Source: an uncultured Collinsella sp. (GTDB taxonomy: Bacteria; Actinomycetota; Coriobacteriia; Coriobacteriales; Coriobacteriaceae). From it: a stretch of DNA of 64,000 bases. Position 1 is the first letter of the stretch; the number at the start of each line of letters is the position of its first letter. The notes under the pieces were generated by a model. It was not told the DNA's origin. It was given only the letters and a program-made list of their open reading frames with translations, and did no database searches. The stretch covers positions 1 to 64,000 of the forward strand of contig CAUGGC010000005.1 of assembly GCA_959599095.1 (NCBI GenBank), read 5' to 3'. Shown here in pieces: positions 23,479-31,867 of this stretch. The position numbers and the translations under genes were made by a program.

Positions 23479-23841
23479 ATGCCCCAGGAAATCAAGATTG
23501 ACGGCATCGGCATTTCGCCCGATGTTCTGACCGCCATCGTCTCGCGCGCCGTGTCGGATGTCGAGGGCATCGCCTCCGTTGGCGTCAAGGACCTTGCCAC
23601 CAACCTTGTCTCCATGATGCTTTCGTCCAAGGCCCCGGCTTCCGAGCCGGCGGTCGAGGCCGAGGTCGTCGGCGACAAGCTCGCACTCACCGTGCGTGTC
23701 GTGGTGTTCTTTGGCTATCCGTTCAAGAAGCTCGCCGAGGCCGTTCGCGCCGCCGTGGTCGCTGCCATCGATGCTCAGGTGGGCGTCGAGGTCGAGCGCG
23801 TTGACGTTTGCATTGACGGCCTCGTTTTCCCCAAGGAGTAA
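23479..23841 (+). CDS. Asp23/Gls24 family envelope stress protein
   Basis: A 120-residue member of the Asp23/Gls24 family. It shows the conserved ISPDVLTAIVSRAVSDVEGIASVG start and the later VEAEVVGDKLALTVRVVVFFGYPF strand pattern, ending in VDVCIDGLVFPKE. Family members are cell-envelope or stress-associated and unusually abundant in Gram-positive bacteria; the copy upstream of nusB (YqhY-like) is linked to acetyl-CoA carboxylase control in Bacillus. A GGAGG ribosome site precedes ATG 23479. The nusB gene begins three bases after its stop. Confidence 0.92.
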   Translation: MPQEIKIDGIGISPDVLTAIVSRAVSDVEGIASVGVKDLATNLVSMMLSSKAPASEPAVEAEVVGDKLALTVRVVVFFGYPFKKLAEAVRAAVVAAIDAQVGVEVERVDVCIDGLVFPKE

Positions 23842-23844
23842 CCT

Positions 23845-24432
23845 TTGAGCCTTAAGGTTTATCGCGGGCGCACGCTTGCCCGCAGTCAGGCGCTGCAGTT
23901 GCTGTTCCAGGCCGAGGCCACGGACAGTCCGCTCGAGCGCGTCCTCGAGGGCGATTTCCTGATCTCGAAGGGTCCCCTCGACCCCTATGCGCTGGAGCTT
24001 TGCCGCGGTGCCTACGAGCATATCGATCGCATCGATTGTGCCCTGCGCGCCGTCGCCAAGAACTGGGATCTTATGCGCATGCCCGGCGCCGACCGCAACT
24101 TGCTGCGTATCGCCGTCTATGAGATGCGCTTCCTCACCGACGAAGAGGTCTCGGACGCCATCGTGATCAACGAGGCCGTCGAAATCGCTAAGGCTTATGG
24201 TACCGACCAGTCCGCATCGTTTGTCAACGGCGTGCTGGGCAAGATCGCTCGCAGCGAGGAGTTGCCGGGCGAGGACCTGTACCAAGAGCTGCTGGCCGAG
24301 GATCGTGCTCGCGAGGAGGCACAGGCTGCCGAGGTGGCCGCCAAGGTCGCTGCTGCTCAGGCTGCCGCCGGTGTACTTGCCGAGGATGCGGACGCTGCTG
24401 AGGCCGTCGAGGCCGACTCCGTCGAGGAGTAG
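23845..24432 (+). CDS. nusB: Transcription antitermination protein NusB
   Basis: A 195-residue RNA-binding factor that joins NusE on boxA of rRNA leaders. The family core occupies about residues 1-140 (RTLARSQALQLLFQAEA, WDLMRMPGADRNLLRIAVYEM, VINEAVEIAKAYGTDQSASFVNGVL). The remaining 55 residues are a Glu/Ala-rich, low-complexity tail (AEVAAKVAAAQAAAG) that is not part of the usual fold and is absent from E. coli NusB. The start is TTG with AAGGAG upstream, overlapping no other gene. The Asp23-nusB-xseB order is typical. Confidence 0.93.
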   Translation: MSLKVYRGRTLARSQALQLLFQAEATDSPLERVLEGDFLISKGPLDPYALELCRGAYEHIDRIDCALRAVAKNWDLMRMPGADRNLLRIAVYEMRFLTDEEVSDAIVINEAVEIAKAYGTDQSASFVNGVLGKIARSEELPGEDLYQELLAEDRAREEAQAAEVAAKVAAAQAAAGVLAEDADAAEAVEADSVEE

Positions 24433-24434
24433 TC

Positions 24435-24701
24435 ATGCCAGAGGGTTCCGTCCGCAACTTCGATGAGATCTCGGATCGCCTGGACCAGATTATCGCCACC
24501 GTTCGCTCCAAGGATACGTCCTTGGAGCGTTCGCTCGATTTGTTTGACGAGGCGATTGAGCTGGGCTCCCGAGCGGTCGATATGGTAGACAAGTTTGAGC
24601 TGACGCCGCGTGAGGCCGACAAGCTCGAGCAGGAATACGATGAGGATGCGGCAAACGAGTCCCAAGATAGACAGGCTGCATCTCCGGATACGAATGGTTG
24701 A
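24435..24701 (+). CDS. xseB: Exodeoxyribonuclease VII small subunit
   Basis: An 88-residue helical protein with the XseB core NFDEISDRLDQIIATVRSKDTSLERSLDLFDEAIELG and a short acidic, Gln-rich tail. It forms a complex with several copies per XseA catalytic subunit to degrade single-stranded DNA. xseA, normally the gene just upstream, is missing here: nusB stands in its place, with two bases between. The stop overlaps the tlyA start in a TGATG arrangement. Confidence 0.9.
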   Translation: MPEGSVRNFDEISDRLDQIIATVRSKDTSLERSLDLFDEAIELGSRAVDMVDKFELTPREADKLEQEYDEDAANESQDRQAASPDTNG

Positions 24702-25513
24702 TGGCATTCATGAAACGCGTGCGTCTCGATGACGAACTGATTTCACAGGGCATCTGCGCCGATCGCGCGGATGCCCTTCGCACTCTTATGGCCGGCTTGG
24801 TTTCGAGTGGCGGTGAGCGTTTGACCTCTCCGGGGCTCAAGGTGACGCCGGGCCTGCCACTGCACGTTAAGGGGCGCATCCCGTATGTTGGGCGCGGCGG
24901 GCTCAAGCTCGAGGGCGCGCTCGATGCGTTTGGAATCGATCCGACGGACCTTGCTTGCCTCGATGTGGGATGCTCCACGGGCGGCTTTACCGATTGCCTT
25001 CTCAAGCGCGGCGCCGCGACCGTTGTCTCGGTCGACGTGGGCCGTGCCCAGTTTGATTGGTCGCTGCGCCAAGACGATCGCGTGACGCTCCACGAGCGCA
25101 CGAATGTAACGCAGTTGCCCGAGCTTGGCTACGGCGGCGCTATCGACCTAGCCGTGTGCGATGTGTCGTTTACGAGTATCGCGAATATCATCGACGCCGT
25201 GCTGGCGTGCCTGAAGCCTTCGGGTTCGTTTTGCACGCTCGTAAAGCCGCAGTTTGAGGCGCCGGCTGCGCTGGTGGGCGAGGGCGGTATCGTGACGGAT
25301 CCCGCTGTGCGTGTTGACACACTCGTGGCGGCGATTGAGCTGTTTGCCGCGAAGGGCCTCTTCCCGGTCGACGTGTGCGTTTCGCCCATCCATGGCGCTA
25401 AGGGCAACGTTGAGTTTTTCCTGTACGGCACGAGGTTTGCCCCCGGCGAGCGCGCCGAAGATGAGTTGCAATCCCAGGTATCGGCTTTGAGCGAGAAAGC
25501 GGCAACGCTATGA
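24701..25513 (+). CDS. tlyA: TlyA-family rRNA 2'-O-methyltransferase (S4 domain plus FtsJ fold)
   Basis: A 270-residue enzyme that methylates ribose 2'-hydroxyls in 16S and 23S rRNA in mycobacterial homologues; the Gram-positive orthologue is YqxC. The N-terminal S4 RNA-binding domain (about residues 5-65) starts MKRVRLDDELISQGI. The methyltransferase domain has the AdoMet loop CLDVGCSTGGFTDCLL, the following VVSVDVGRAQFDW, and the catalytic Lys in LVKPQFE. The start may be ATG 24701 or ATG 24710. It overlaps nadK by four bases. The tlyA-nadK-recN order is a well-known Gram-positive cluster. Confidence 0.93.
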   Translation: MAFMKRVRLDDELISQGICADRADALRTLMAGLVSSGGERLTSPGLKVTPGLPLHVKGRIPYVGRGGLKLEGALDAFGIDPTDLACLDVGCSTGGFTDCLLKRGAATVVSVDVGRAQFDWSLRQDDRVTLHERTNVTQLPELGYGGAIDLAVCDVSFTSIANIIDAVLACLKPSGSFCTLVKPQFEAPAALVGEGGIVTDPAVRVDTLVAAIELFAAKGLFPVDVCVSPIHGAKGNVEFFLYGTRFAPGERAEDELQSQVSALSEKAATL

Positions 25514-26370
25514 AGGTCTTTCTGGTTCCCAATTACTACAAGCAAGAGGCGGTCGAGAGCGGCCTGATGCTCGAGCTTTGGCTTTCGCGCCAAGGCTATG
25601 AGGTCGCATGGGCTGCCGACCAGCGCTCCAAGATTCAGAGCACGCCCGATGTTGACGATGCCGACCTGGTCATTACGCTCGGCGGCGACGGCACGTTGCT
25701 GCGCGCCGCCCGTATCCTCAATTACCGTGAGATTCCCATTTTGGGGCTTTCCTATGGTCACCTGGGCTTTTTGACGGCGGCCAGTCCCGAGGAACGCGAT
25801 ATTTTGCAGGTTGTGAGCGATGCCCTGTCCGGTGAGCTCCACGTGAGCCGCCGCGCCACCATCGCCGCGGATATCGTCTCGGTGCGCGATGACGGCACGA
25901 AGGATGTCGTGCGTTCGTTCGCCCTCAACGACATGGCGCTTACGCGCGGGCCCCTGTCCGATATGGTCGAGTTTGACATCACGGTGTCCGGCCATCATAT
26001 CGATCGCCTGCGCGGTGACGGTGTCGTCGTGTCGACGGCGACCGGCTCCACCGGCTATGCGCTGAGCGCCGGCGGCCCTATCGTGAGCCCCGATTACACG
26101 GGTATGGTTTGCGTGCCCATCGCGCCGCACACCATTCAGGCCCGGGCGTTCTTGACTTCACCAAGCGATGTCGTCGAGATCTTTATGTCCGATGATCGCC
26201 CGAGTGTGCCTGCCATCGCTATCGACGGACAGTTTATTACCTGCGACGGCACGGTCGAGAGCGTGGCTGTGCGTCGCGGTCCCGGTGATGTGCTGCTGCT
26301 GGATTACGGCCCCGAGAGCTTCTATAACTCGGTGAGCCGCGTGTTCTATGGAGTGCGTCATGATCGATGA
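25510..26370 (+). CDS. nadK: NAD kinase
   Basis: A 286-residue kinase that makes NADP from NAD. The signature GGDGT is at residues 58-62, followed by the GLSYGHLGFLT loop. The conserved NE/D region is ALNDMALTRGPLSDM, and the C-terminal glycine-rich motif is TATGSTGYALSAGGPIVSP. The ribosome site lies inside the tlyA end. It overlaps recN slightly, as expected for a coupled tlyA-nadK-recN unit. Length and motifs are normal for a bacterial enzyme. Confidence 0.96.
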   Translation: MKVFLVPNYYKQEAVESGLMLELWLSRQGYEVAWAADQRSKIQSTPDVDDADLVITLGGDGTLLRAARILNYREIPILGLSYGHLGFLTAASPEERDILQVVSDALSGELHVSRRATIAADIVSVRDDGTKDVVRSFALNDMALTRGPLSDMVEFDITVSGHHIDRLRGDGVVVSTATGSTGYALSAGGPIVSPDYTGMVCVPIAPHTIQARAFLTSPSDVVEIFMSDDRPSVPAIAIDGQFITCDGTVESVAVRRGPGDVLLLDYGPESFYNSVSRVFYGVRHDR

Positions 26371-27988
26371 GCTGCAGGTTTCAAACATTGCACTCATTCG
26401 CGAGGCGACGTTGGTGCCGAGTGCCGGCTTGACCGTCCTGACCGGTGAGACCGGTGCTGGCAAGACCGCGCTGCTTTCGGCGCTCAAGCTTATTTTGGGC
26501 GAGCGCGCCGATTCGTCGACGGTTCGCGAGGGCGAGACGCTTGCCAGCGTCGAGGCGCGCCTGTTCGACGGCCCGCACGACACGGAGGGCTTCACCGTGC
26601 AGCGTAGCCTTTCTGCCGAGGGCCGCAGCCGCGTAAAAATTGACGGCCGCATCGCCAGCGTGCGTGAGCTTTCGGAGCGCGTTGGCGTGATGATGGATCT
26701 ATGCGGCCAGCATGAACATCAGCGCCTGCTCGACCCGGCGCACCATGTTGCCATGGTCGATGCTTGGGCTGGACGCGCGGCGCTTGAGGCACTCGAGAAG
26801 TATCGCACCTGCTTTAAGGCTTCGCGTGCCGCCGCCAAGGAGCTTCGCCGTGTGGAGGAAGCCTCGCGTGCGCAGGGGAGTCGCGTCGAGGAAGCACGTT
26901 TTGCCCTCGAGCGCATCGCCGAGGTCGACCCCAAGCCAGGCGAGTACGAGGAACTCGAGGAGCTGCTGCCGCGCTCGGAGCACGCCGAGGTCTTGGTGGC
27001 GACGGCCAGCGAGGCACATGCATCGCTTGCTGCCGAAGGGGGAGCGCTCGATGCCGTGAATGGCGCCGTGGCCGAGCTTTCACGCATGGCGACCGTTGAC
27101 CGCAAGCTCGGTGACATCGCCGACGCACTTTCGGATGCCTGCATCTCGCTTGAGGATTGCGCCAACGAGCTGCGCGCCTATCGCGATGGGGTCGCCTTCG
27201 ATCCGCGCGAGCTGGCTCGTATGCGCGAGCGCTATTCCGACCTCAAGGGCCTGCTGCGTCAGTGGGGTCCCACCATGGACGATGTCTTTGCCATGCGCGA
27301 CCGCTCACAAGAGCTCTTGTCGCTGGTAGACGATGGTGATGAACAGATTAAGAAGGCGCGCGAAGCGCTTGGCGCGGCGGAGCGCGAACTGTTTGCCGCT
27401 GCCAAGGCGCTTAAGCGCGCACGCAATACGGCTGCCCCGCGCTTTTGTCACGAGGTTGGCCGTCAGATGGCGCGCCTGGAGATGGGCGGTGCCGAGCTTG
27501 TCTGGGAGTCGCGCGATCTTCCGCGTGCCGAATGGACGCCGGCGGGCCCTTCGAGCTACGAGCTTTTGTATCGCAGTGGTGCCGGATTGACGCCGCGCCC
27601 CCTGCGTCGCATTGCGTCGGGCGGCGAGTTGAGTCGCGTGATGCTGGCGAGCAAGGTTGTCCTCGGCAACGCGGATGGCGTGGATACGCTGGTGTTCGAC
27701 GAGGTTGATGCCGGTGTCGGCGGCTCTACTGCACGTGCCCTCGCGAGCGTGCTGGCAGATCTCGCCGCTACGCATCAGGTCATCGTCGTAACGCACCTGG
27801 CACAGGTTGCGGTCATGGCCGACAAACACTACGTGGTGAGCAAGGAGCCCGGCGACGTTCCCCAAACCCATCTGGACGAGGTGACTGGCGCTGCCCGTAC
27901 CGCCGAGATCGCCCGAATGCTGAGCGGCGATCAGTCGGAGGCAAGCCTAGCGCACGCCAGGCAGATGCTGGAAGAAGCGCGTGCTTAG
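26360..27988 (+). CDS. recN: DNA repair protein RecN
   Basis: A 542-residue SMC-like ATPase recruited to double-strand breaks. Walker A is GETGAGKTALL near the N-terminus, with the expected opening LQVSNIALIREATL. A central coiled-coil region (about residues 150-360) follows. The C-terminal lobe has the ABC signature SGGELSRVMLASK and Walker B with VFDEVDAGVGG, and ends in the HQVIVVTHLAQVA switch region. ATG 26360 is chosen over ATG 26348 because it begins the family-typical MIDELQVSNIAL. It closes the plus-strand run; the next gene is convergent. Confidence 0.96.
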   Translation: MIDELQVSNIALIREATLVPSAGLTVLTGETGAGKTALLSALKLILGERADSSTVREGETLASVEARLFDGPHDTEGFTVQRSLSAEGRSRVKIDGRIASVRELSERVGVMMDLCGQHEHQRLLDPAHHVAMVDAWAGRAALEALEKYRTCFKASRAAAKELRRVEEASRAQGSRVEEARFALERIAEVDPKPGEYEELEELLPRSEHAEVLVATASEAHASLAAEGGALDAVNGAVAELSRMATVDRKLGDIADALSDACISLEDCANELRAYRDGVAFDPRELARMRERYSDLKGLLRQWGPTMDDVFAMRDRSQELLSLVDDGDEQIKKAREALGAAERELFAAAKALKRARNTAAPRFCHEVGRQMARLEMGGAELVWESRDLPRAEWTPAGPSSYELLYRSGAGLTPRPLRRIASGGELSRVMLASKVVLGNADGVDTLVFDEVDAGVGGSTARALASVLADLAATHQVIVVTHLAQVAVMADKHYVVSKEPGDVPQTHLDEVTGAARTAEIARMLSGDQSEASLAHARQMLEEARA

Positions 27989-28019
27989 GCCGAACCGCCA
28001 CATGTATTTTCGACCCGGC

Positions 28020-28181
28020 CGCCACGAAACCGGCCCATCTACTACGTTTAATAGGCTATCGGCTACCACGCCAAGAATTGCAAAAAGAAAACCGCAGGTA
28101 GAACGCCTGCGGTTTTTTCTATTTTCGGCATGTGGTTGGGCCATACGGATAAAACGTAGTAGATAGGCCGGTTTCGCGGCG
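28020..28181. repeat. Long 33-bp inverted repeat around the recN terminator
   Basis: Positions 28020-28052 and 28149-28181 are reverse complements except at three positions; the shared core includes CGAAACCGGCC and ATCTACTACGTTT. The terminator at 28088-28118 lies at the centre. The whole gap between recN and the convergent regulator gene is thus one large potential cruciform. Confidence 0.8.
28088..28118. terminator. Bidirectional intrinsic terminator between convergent genes
   Basis: AAAACCGCAGG (28088-28098) pairs with CCTGCGGTTTT (28106-28116), with T-runs after the stem on both strands. It serves recN from the left and the MurR/RpiR gene from the right. Confidence 0.92.
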
Positions 28182-28209
28182 AATGGCGTTTGCCGGCTCC
28201 CCAAAATGT

Positions 28210-29067
28210 CTACTCCACGACCTTATCCGGCTGGATGAGCTCCTCGTAGTAGCTGATATGCTCGCGGGCGTCCTCAATTTTGGGCAACAGGAAGTTGTAG
28301 ATGACCTCGATGATCATCGTTGCGCTCATCTTGGAGAACGCGAAGTCGCCCGTTGTCAGCAGCGCCTCGTGATTGACGGTATTAAAGGTGTAGTCGGCTA
28401 GGCGCGCAAGCGGAGACTTGCTGTCGCTGCTGATGACGACCACGGTGGCACCGCAGTCGCGAGCCGCTTTTGCCATGCGATTCAGACGGCGAGACTTGCC
28501 GGAGTTCGAGATCAGCACGATAACGTCGCCGGGGCGCAACGTGAGCGCAAAGCCGATTGATGTCTCGCTGATGGTGCTTGCCATGCAGCGAAGGCCCAGC
28601 TGCGAAAACTTAAATGTCGCATCGAGCGCGACCGCGTTCGTATTGCCCACGGCGGCGAATTCAATAACGCCGGCATTCTTAAGTGCGTGCACAACTGCGG
28701 CCAACGTGTCGTGATCTATGCCGTCGATGGTCGCATTAAGCTCGCTCACCTTAGCGGCAAGGATATTTTTAAGGCTCTGCTCCATGTTGTCGAGCGAGAC
28801 CTCGTCGGTCAGGCCCTCGTTGCGCTGACTCTCCAAGTCGCGCGCCAACGAAAACTGAAAACTGCGGAAGCTGCCAAAGCCCAGCTTGCGGCAAAAGCGC
28901 GAAACCGTCGCCTCGGACGTGGCAGCGGCTCGTGAGAGCTGGGCGGCCGTAAGGCGCGGCGCCTCGGACTGGTGCTCTAGGATATAGTCGACAATGCGCT
29001 GCTCGGACTCGCTGTACCCTTTGTGCGTGCTAATAAGGGAGAGCGCGCTCTTGCTGCTATCGGTCAT
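28210..29067 (-). CDS. MurR/RpiR family transcriptional regulator
   Basis: A 285-residue sugar-phosphate-sensing regulator. The N-terminal helix-turn-helix domain (about residues 1-80) contains LTAAQLSRAAATSEATVSRFCRKLGF. The C-terminal SIS domain (about residues 125-260) contains FAAVGNTNAVALDATFKF and the ligand-loop LISNSGKSRRLNRMAKAA. The start at 29067 is chosen because CAGGAG lies upstream; the frame is open 66 bases further. It is divergent from the fructose PTS block across a 271-bp gap with an inverted repeat, so it probably controls that block in response to a sugar phosphate. DeoR-type repressors are more usual for fructose operons. Confidence 0.9.
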   Translation of the reverse strand: MTDSSKSALSLISTHKGYSESEQRIVDYILEHQSEAPRLTAAQLSRAAATSEATVSRFCRKLGFGSFRSFQFSLARDLESQRNEGLTDEVSLDNMEQSLKNILAAKVSELNATIDGIDHDTLAAVVHALKNAGVIEFAAVGNTNAVALDATFKFSQLGLRCMASTISETSIGFALTLRPGDVIVLISNSGKSRRLNRMAKAARDCGATVVVISSDSKSPLARLADYTFNTVNHEALLTTGDFAFSKMSATMIIEVIYNFLLPKIEDAREHISYYEELIQPDKVVE

Positions 29068-29167
29068 GGATGGCTCCTGGTTGGCATGAAAATCGGACTC
29101 GTTTTTAATGCCATAGTATACGGGCAGTTTCAATTACAAGATACACCTTGCCGTTTCAAGTGTTGAT

Positions 29168-29185
29168 GGTAAACTTTCATTTACC
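29168..29185. promoter_or_regulatory. Candidate operator between the regulator and fruA
   Basis: GGTAAA (29168-29173) and TTTACC (29180-29185) form a perfect 6-bp inverted repeat with a 6-base centre, inside an AT-rich stretch in the divergent control region. A TTTCAT/ATGAAA pair overlaps it. It is a plausible binding site for the MurR/RpiR protein; unproven. Confidence 0.45.
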
Positions 29186-29338
29186 GTTTACGGTTATGAA
29201 AGAACCTTTCACCGGAGAATTGCGCCTTGTCTCTTCTCACGCGGACGGTAGGTTGGTATCTTTCAAGTGTGGAAAAACGCGCATTGAAGCGCGTATAGGG
29301 GAGCGCCCGCGGGCGCTGTACTCAAGAAGGAGGGACAC

Positions 29339-31342
29339 ATGGCTAAGTTTGACATCATCGCCGCGACCGGTTGCCCGACCGGCATTGCGCACACCTTCAT
29401 GGCGAAGGAGGCGCTGGAGAAGGCAGCTGCCGAGCGAGGTCTGACCATTAAGGTCGAGACCCATGGCCAGGTCGGTGTCGAGAACGAGCTCACGAAGGGT
29501 GAGATCGCCGGTGCCAAGGCCGTCGTCGTCGCAGCCGATAAGGATGTCCAGGCTGAGCGTTTCGCCGGTAAGCCCATGGTTTCCGTTGGTGTTTCCAAGG
29601 CCCTGTCTGTCGAGGCCGCCGGTAAGCTGATCGACCGCGCGCTCGCCGCCAAGGGCGACGACACGGTTGCGGCTGCTGCCGATGTCGAGGACGAGGTCGA
29701 GGAGAAGGAGTCCATCGGCCACGTCATCTACAAGCACCTCATGAATGGCGTCAGCCACATGCTGGTCTTCGTCGTCGCCGGTGGTGTTCTGACCGCCGTC
29801 TCGTTCCTGTGGGGCATCACGTCCTTCGATTCGACGGCTGCCGACTACAACACCTTTGCCGCCATGCTCAAGATCATCGGCGGTATCGCCATGAACCTTA
29901 TGGTTCCGGTGCTTTCCGCCTATATCGCCGAGTCCATCGGCAAGCGCCCGGCGCTCGTCCCCGGCTTTGTTGCCGGTATGATCGCCATCCAGGGCCTGCC
30001 CGTTAACGCCGATACCGGCATGATCGACGCCGGTGGCGCCGGCGTGGGCTTCGGCTTCCTGGGCGGCATCGTCGGCGGCTTCCTCGCTGGCTATGTCATC
30101 CTGCTGCTCGAGAAGGTTTTTGCCGGTCTGCCCAAGAACCTGGACGGCCTCAAGGCTATCTTCCTGTACCCGCTGTTCTCGACCGCCATCGTCGGTCTGG
30201 TCATGCTCGGCATTTCCGGCCCCATGGCTGCCATCAACACCGCCATGATGGACTTCCTCAAGGGCCTGTCCGCCTCTGGCGCCGTTGTTCTGGGTCTTGC
30301 CATCGGCTGCATGTGCGCCTTTGACATGGGCGGCCCGGTCAACAAGGCTGCTTACGTCACCGGTACCGCTATGCTCACCGAGGCTCTGGCCGCCGGTGTC
30401 GGTACCGACACCTACAACTTCGGCACCAACTTCATGGCTGCCGTCTCCGCCGCCTGCATCGTTCCGCCGCTGATCACCACCTTCGCCGTCGTTGTCGGCA
30501 AGAAGTACTTCAGCCAGGAGGATCACGACGCCGGTGTCGTCAACCTCATCCTTGGTTGCACCCACATCACCGAGGGCGCCATTCCGTTCATGACCAAGAA
30601 CATCTGGCCCGTCATGCCCATCATGATGCTCGGTTCCTCCATCGCTTCGATCCTGACCATTATGTTCAACGTTCACGATCCGGCGCCCCACGGTGGCTTC
30701 CTGGTCCTGCCCGTTGTCGAGAACGGTCCGCTGTGGGTCCTCGCTATCCTCATCGGCGCTGTGGTCGGTGGCATCCTGTTCGTGGCCTTCAAGAAGTATG
30801 ACTTCGAGAAGAACCAGAAGGCCGCTCCTGCAGCCAAGCCGGTTGAGGCCCCCAAGGCCGCTGCCGTCGAGGCCCCCAAGGCCGAGGCTTCCGACTTCGT
30901 GAAGGTCGAGAACGTCTTTGTCGCCGAGGACTTCGCTTCTCGTGATGAGGCTTTGAGCTTTGTTTCCAACCAGGCCGTCAAGGCCGGTATCGCCGGCGAC
31001 GCCGACGCCGTGATGAACGCCTTCCTGGCCCGCGAGGCCGAGGGCACCACGGGCATGATGGAGGGCTTCGCCATCCCGCATGCCAAGTCCGACGCCATTA
31101 CCGAGGCTGCCGTCATCGTCGTCAAGGACGAGTCCGGCGTGACCGGTTGGGACACCATGGACGGCGCTCCCGTCAACGTGGCCATTGCCCTGCTCATCCC
31201 GGGCGCTCAGGCTGGCACTACGCACCTCAAGATCCTGTCCAAGGTCGCCGAGGCGCTCATGGACGAGGACTTCCGTGCCACCGTCAAGGGTTCCACCGAC
31301 GCCGCCGAGATCGCCAAGACGATCAACGCTCGCCTGGTCTAA
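29339..31342 (+). CDS. fruA: PTS fructose-type transporter, fused IIB-IIC-IIA
   Basis: A 667-residue permease that imports and phosphorylates fructose. Domain order is IIB (residues 1-100, phosphorylated Cys12 in ATGCPTGIAHT), IIC (about 125-485, ten or so membrane segments, with GGPVNKAAYVTG and CTHITEGAIPF) and IIA (about 520-665, phosphorylated His581 in GFAIPHAKSD). An Ala/Pro/Lys linker (KAAPAAKPVEAPKAAAVEAPKA) joins IIC and IIA. The AAGGAGGG ribosome site is strong. The IIBCA order is unusual but known for Gram-positive fructose permeases. HPr and Enzyme I are encoded just downstream after a terminator and palindromes. Confidence 0.95.
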   Translation: MAKFDIIAATGCPTGIAHTFMAKEALEKAAAERGLTIKVETHGQVGVENELTKGEIAGAKAVVVAADKDVQAERFAGKPMVSVGVSKALSVEAAGKLIDRALAAKGDDTVAAAADVEDEVEEKESIGHVIYKHLMNGVSHMLVFVVAGGVLTAVSFLWGITSFDSTAADYNTFAAMLKIIGGIAMNLMVPVLSAYIAESIGKRPALVPGFVAGMIAIQGLPVNADTGMIDAGGAGVGFGFLGGIVGGFLAGYVILLLEKVFAGLPKNLDGLKAIFLYPLFSTAIVGLVMLGISGPMAAINTAMMDFLKGLSASGAVVLGLAIGCMCAFDMGGPVNKAAYVTGTAMLTEALAAGVGTDTYNFGTNFMAAVSAACIVPPLITTFAVVVGKKYFSQEDHDAGVVNLILGCTHITEGAIPFMTKNIWPVMPIMMLGSSIASILTIMFNVHDPAPHGGFLVLPVVENGPLWVLAILIGAVVGGILFVAFKKYDFEKNQKAAPAAKPVEAPKAAAVEAPKAEASDFVKVENVFVAEDFASRDEALSFVSNQAVKAGIAGDADAVMNAFLAREAEGTTGMMEGFAIPHAKSDAITEAAVIVVKDESGVTGWDTMDGAPVNVAIALLIPGAQAGTTHLKILSKVAEALMDEDFRATVKGSTDAAEIAKTINARLV

Positions 31343-31377
31343 TCCCCCAGTTCGCGAATAACATCGCCCCTGTATAT

Positions 31378-31412
31378 AAGGCGGAGACCCTCCCCAGGGC
31401 CTCCGCCTTTTT
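31378..31412 (+). terminator. Intrinsic terminator of fruA
   Basis: AAGGCGGAG (31378-31386) pairs with CTCCGCCTT (31401-31409), followed by a T-run. Confidence 0.9.
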
Positions 31413-31416
31413 CATG

Positions 31417-31505
31417 CCCTTCTTCTAACTTGCGGTGAAATAAGGACTGTTTAACCATTTCAACCCATAATTCAGTCTCTATTTCACCGCAACTTAGAAG
31501 AAGGG
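31417..31505. repeat. 26-bp near-perfect palindromic repeat
   Basis: Arms 31417-31442 and 31480-31505 are reverse complements with one mismatch, separated by 37 bases. The inner arm end TTCACCGCAACTT (31483-31495) recurs exactly at 62147-62159, immediately after the cobalamin operon. This suggests a dispersed repeat family. Confidence 0.8.
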
Positions 31506-31602
31506 GATAGCGCGGCCTGTCTATTGGCTCGTCCGCGCGGACAAATATTCAGCCAGAATTCCGTTCGCACGATATTGCTCAGGACCGACCGAGTTTCCGC
31601 AG

Positions 31603-31729
31603 CTCGCCCGCCGGGCGGGGCGATTAAGTTTGTCGCGAGTTCCGCACGCAAAGGAAAGCACTTAATGTGCTTTCCGTCTTGCGCAGGACTGTAGAGCAGC
31701 AAACTTAACCGCCCCGCCCGGCGGGCGAG
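31603..31729. repeat. 34-bp inverted repeat with internal hairpin
   Basis: Arms 31603-31636 and 31696-31729 match as reverse complements at about 31 of 34 positions, including the GC-only core CGCCCGCCGGGCGGGGCG. The 59-base interior holds a perfect 9-bp hairpin, GGAAAGCAC/GTGCTTTCC (31653-31661/31667-31675). The rest of the fruA-ptsH gap holds no recognisable gene. Confidence 0.8.
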
Positions 31730-31867
31730 CGCAGGGATACGACATCTGTCCAACAATTCGTGTGAAACACAATGAAAAACCGTTTGATGTGAGTTAATAT
31801 AAACAACGTCGTGAATCTGACTCCTGCCACATGCATGACAGGGGTTAAACACAAAAAGGAGTCAATT

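Noticed and set aside
31484..31852. Minus-strand 122-codon frame in the fruA-ptsH gap
   Set aside because: It crosses both long inverted repeats, lacks a ribosome site and shows no recognisable protein features.
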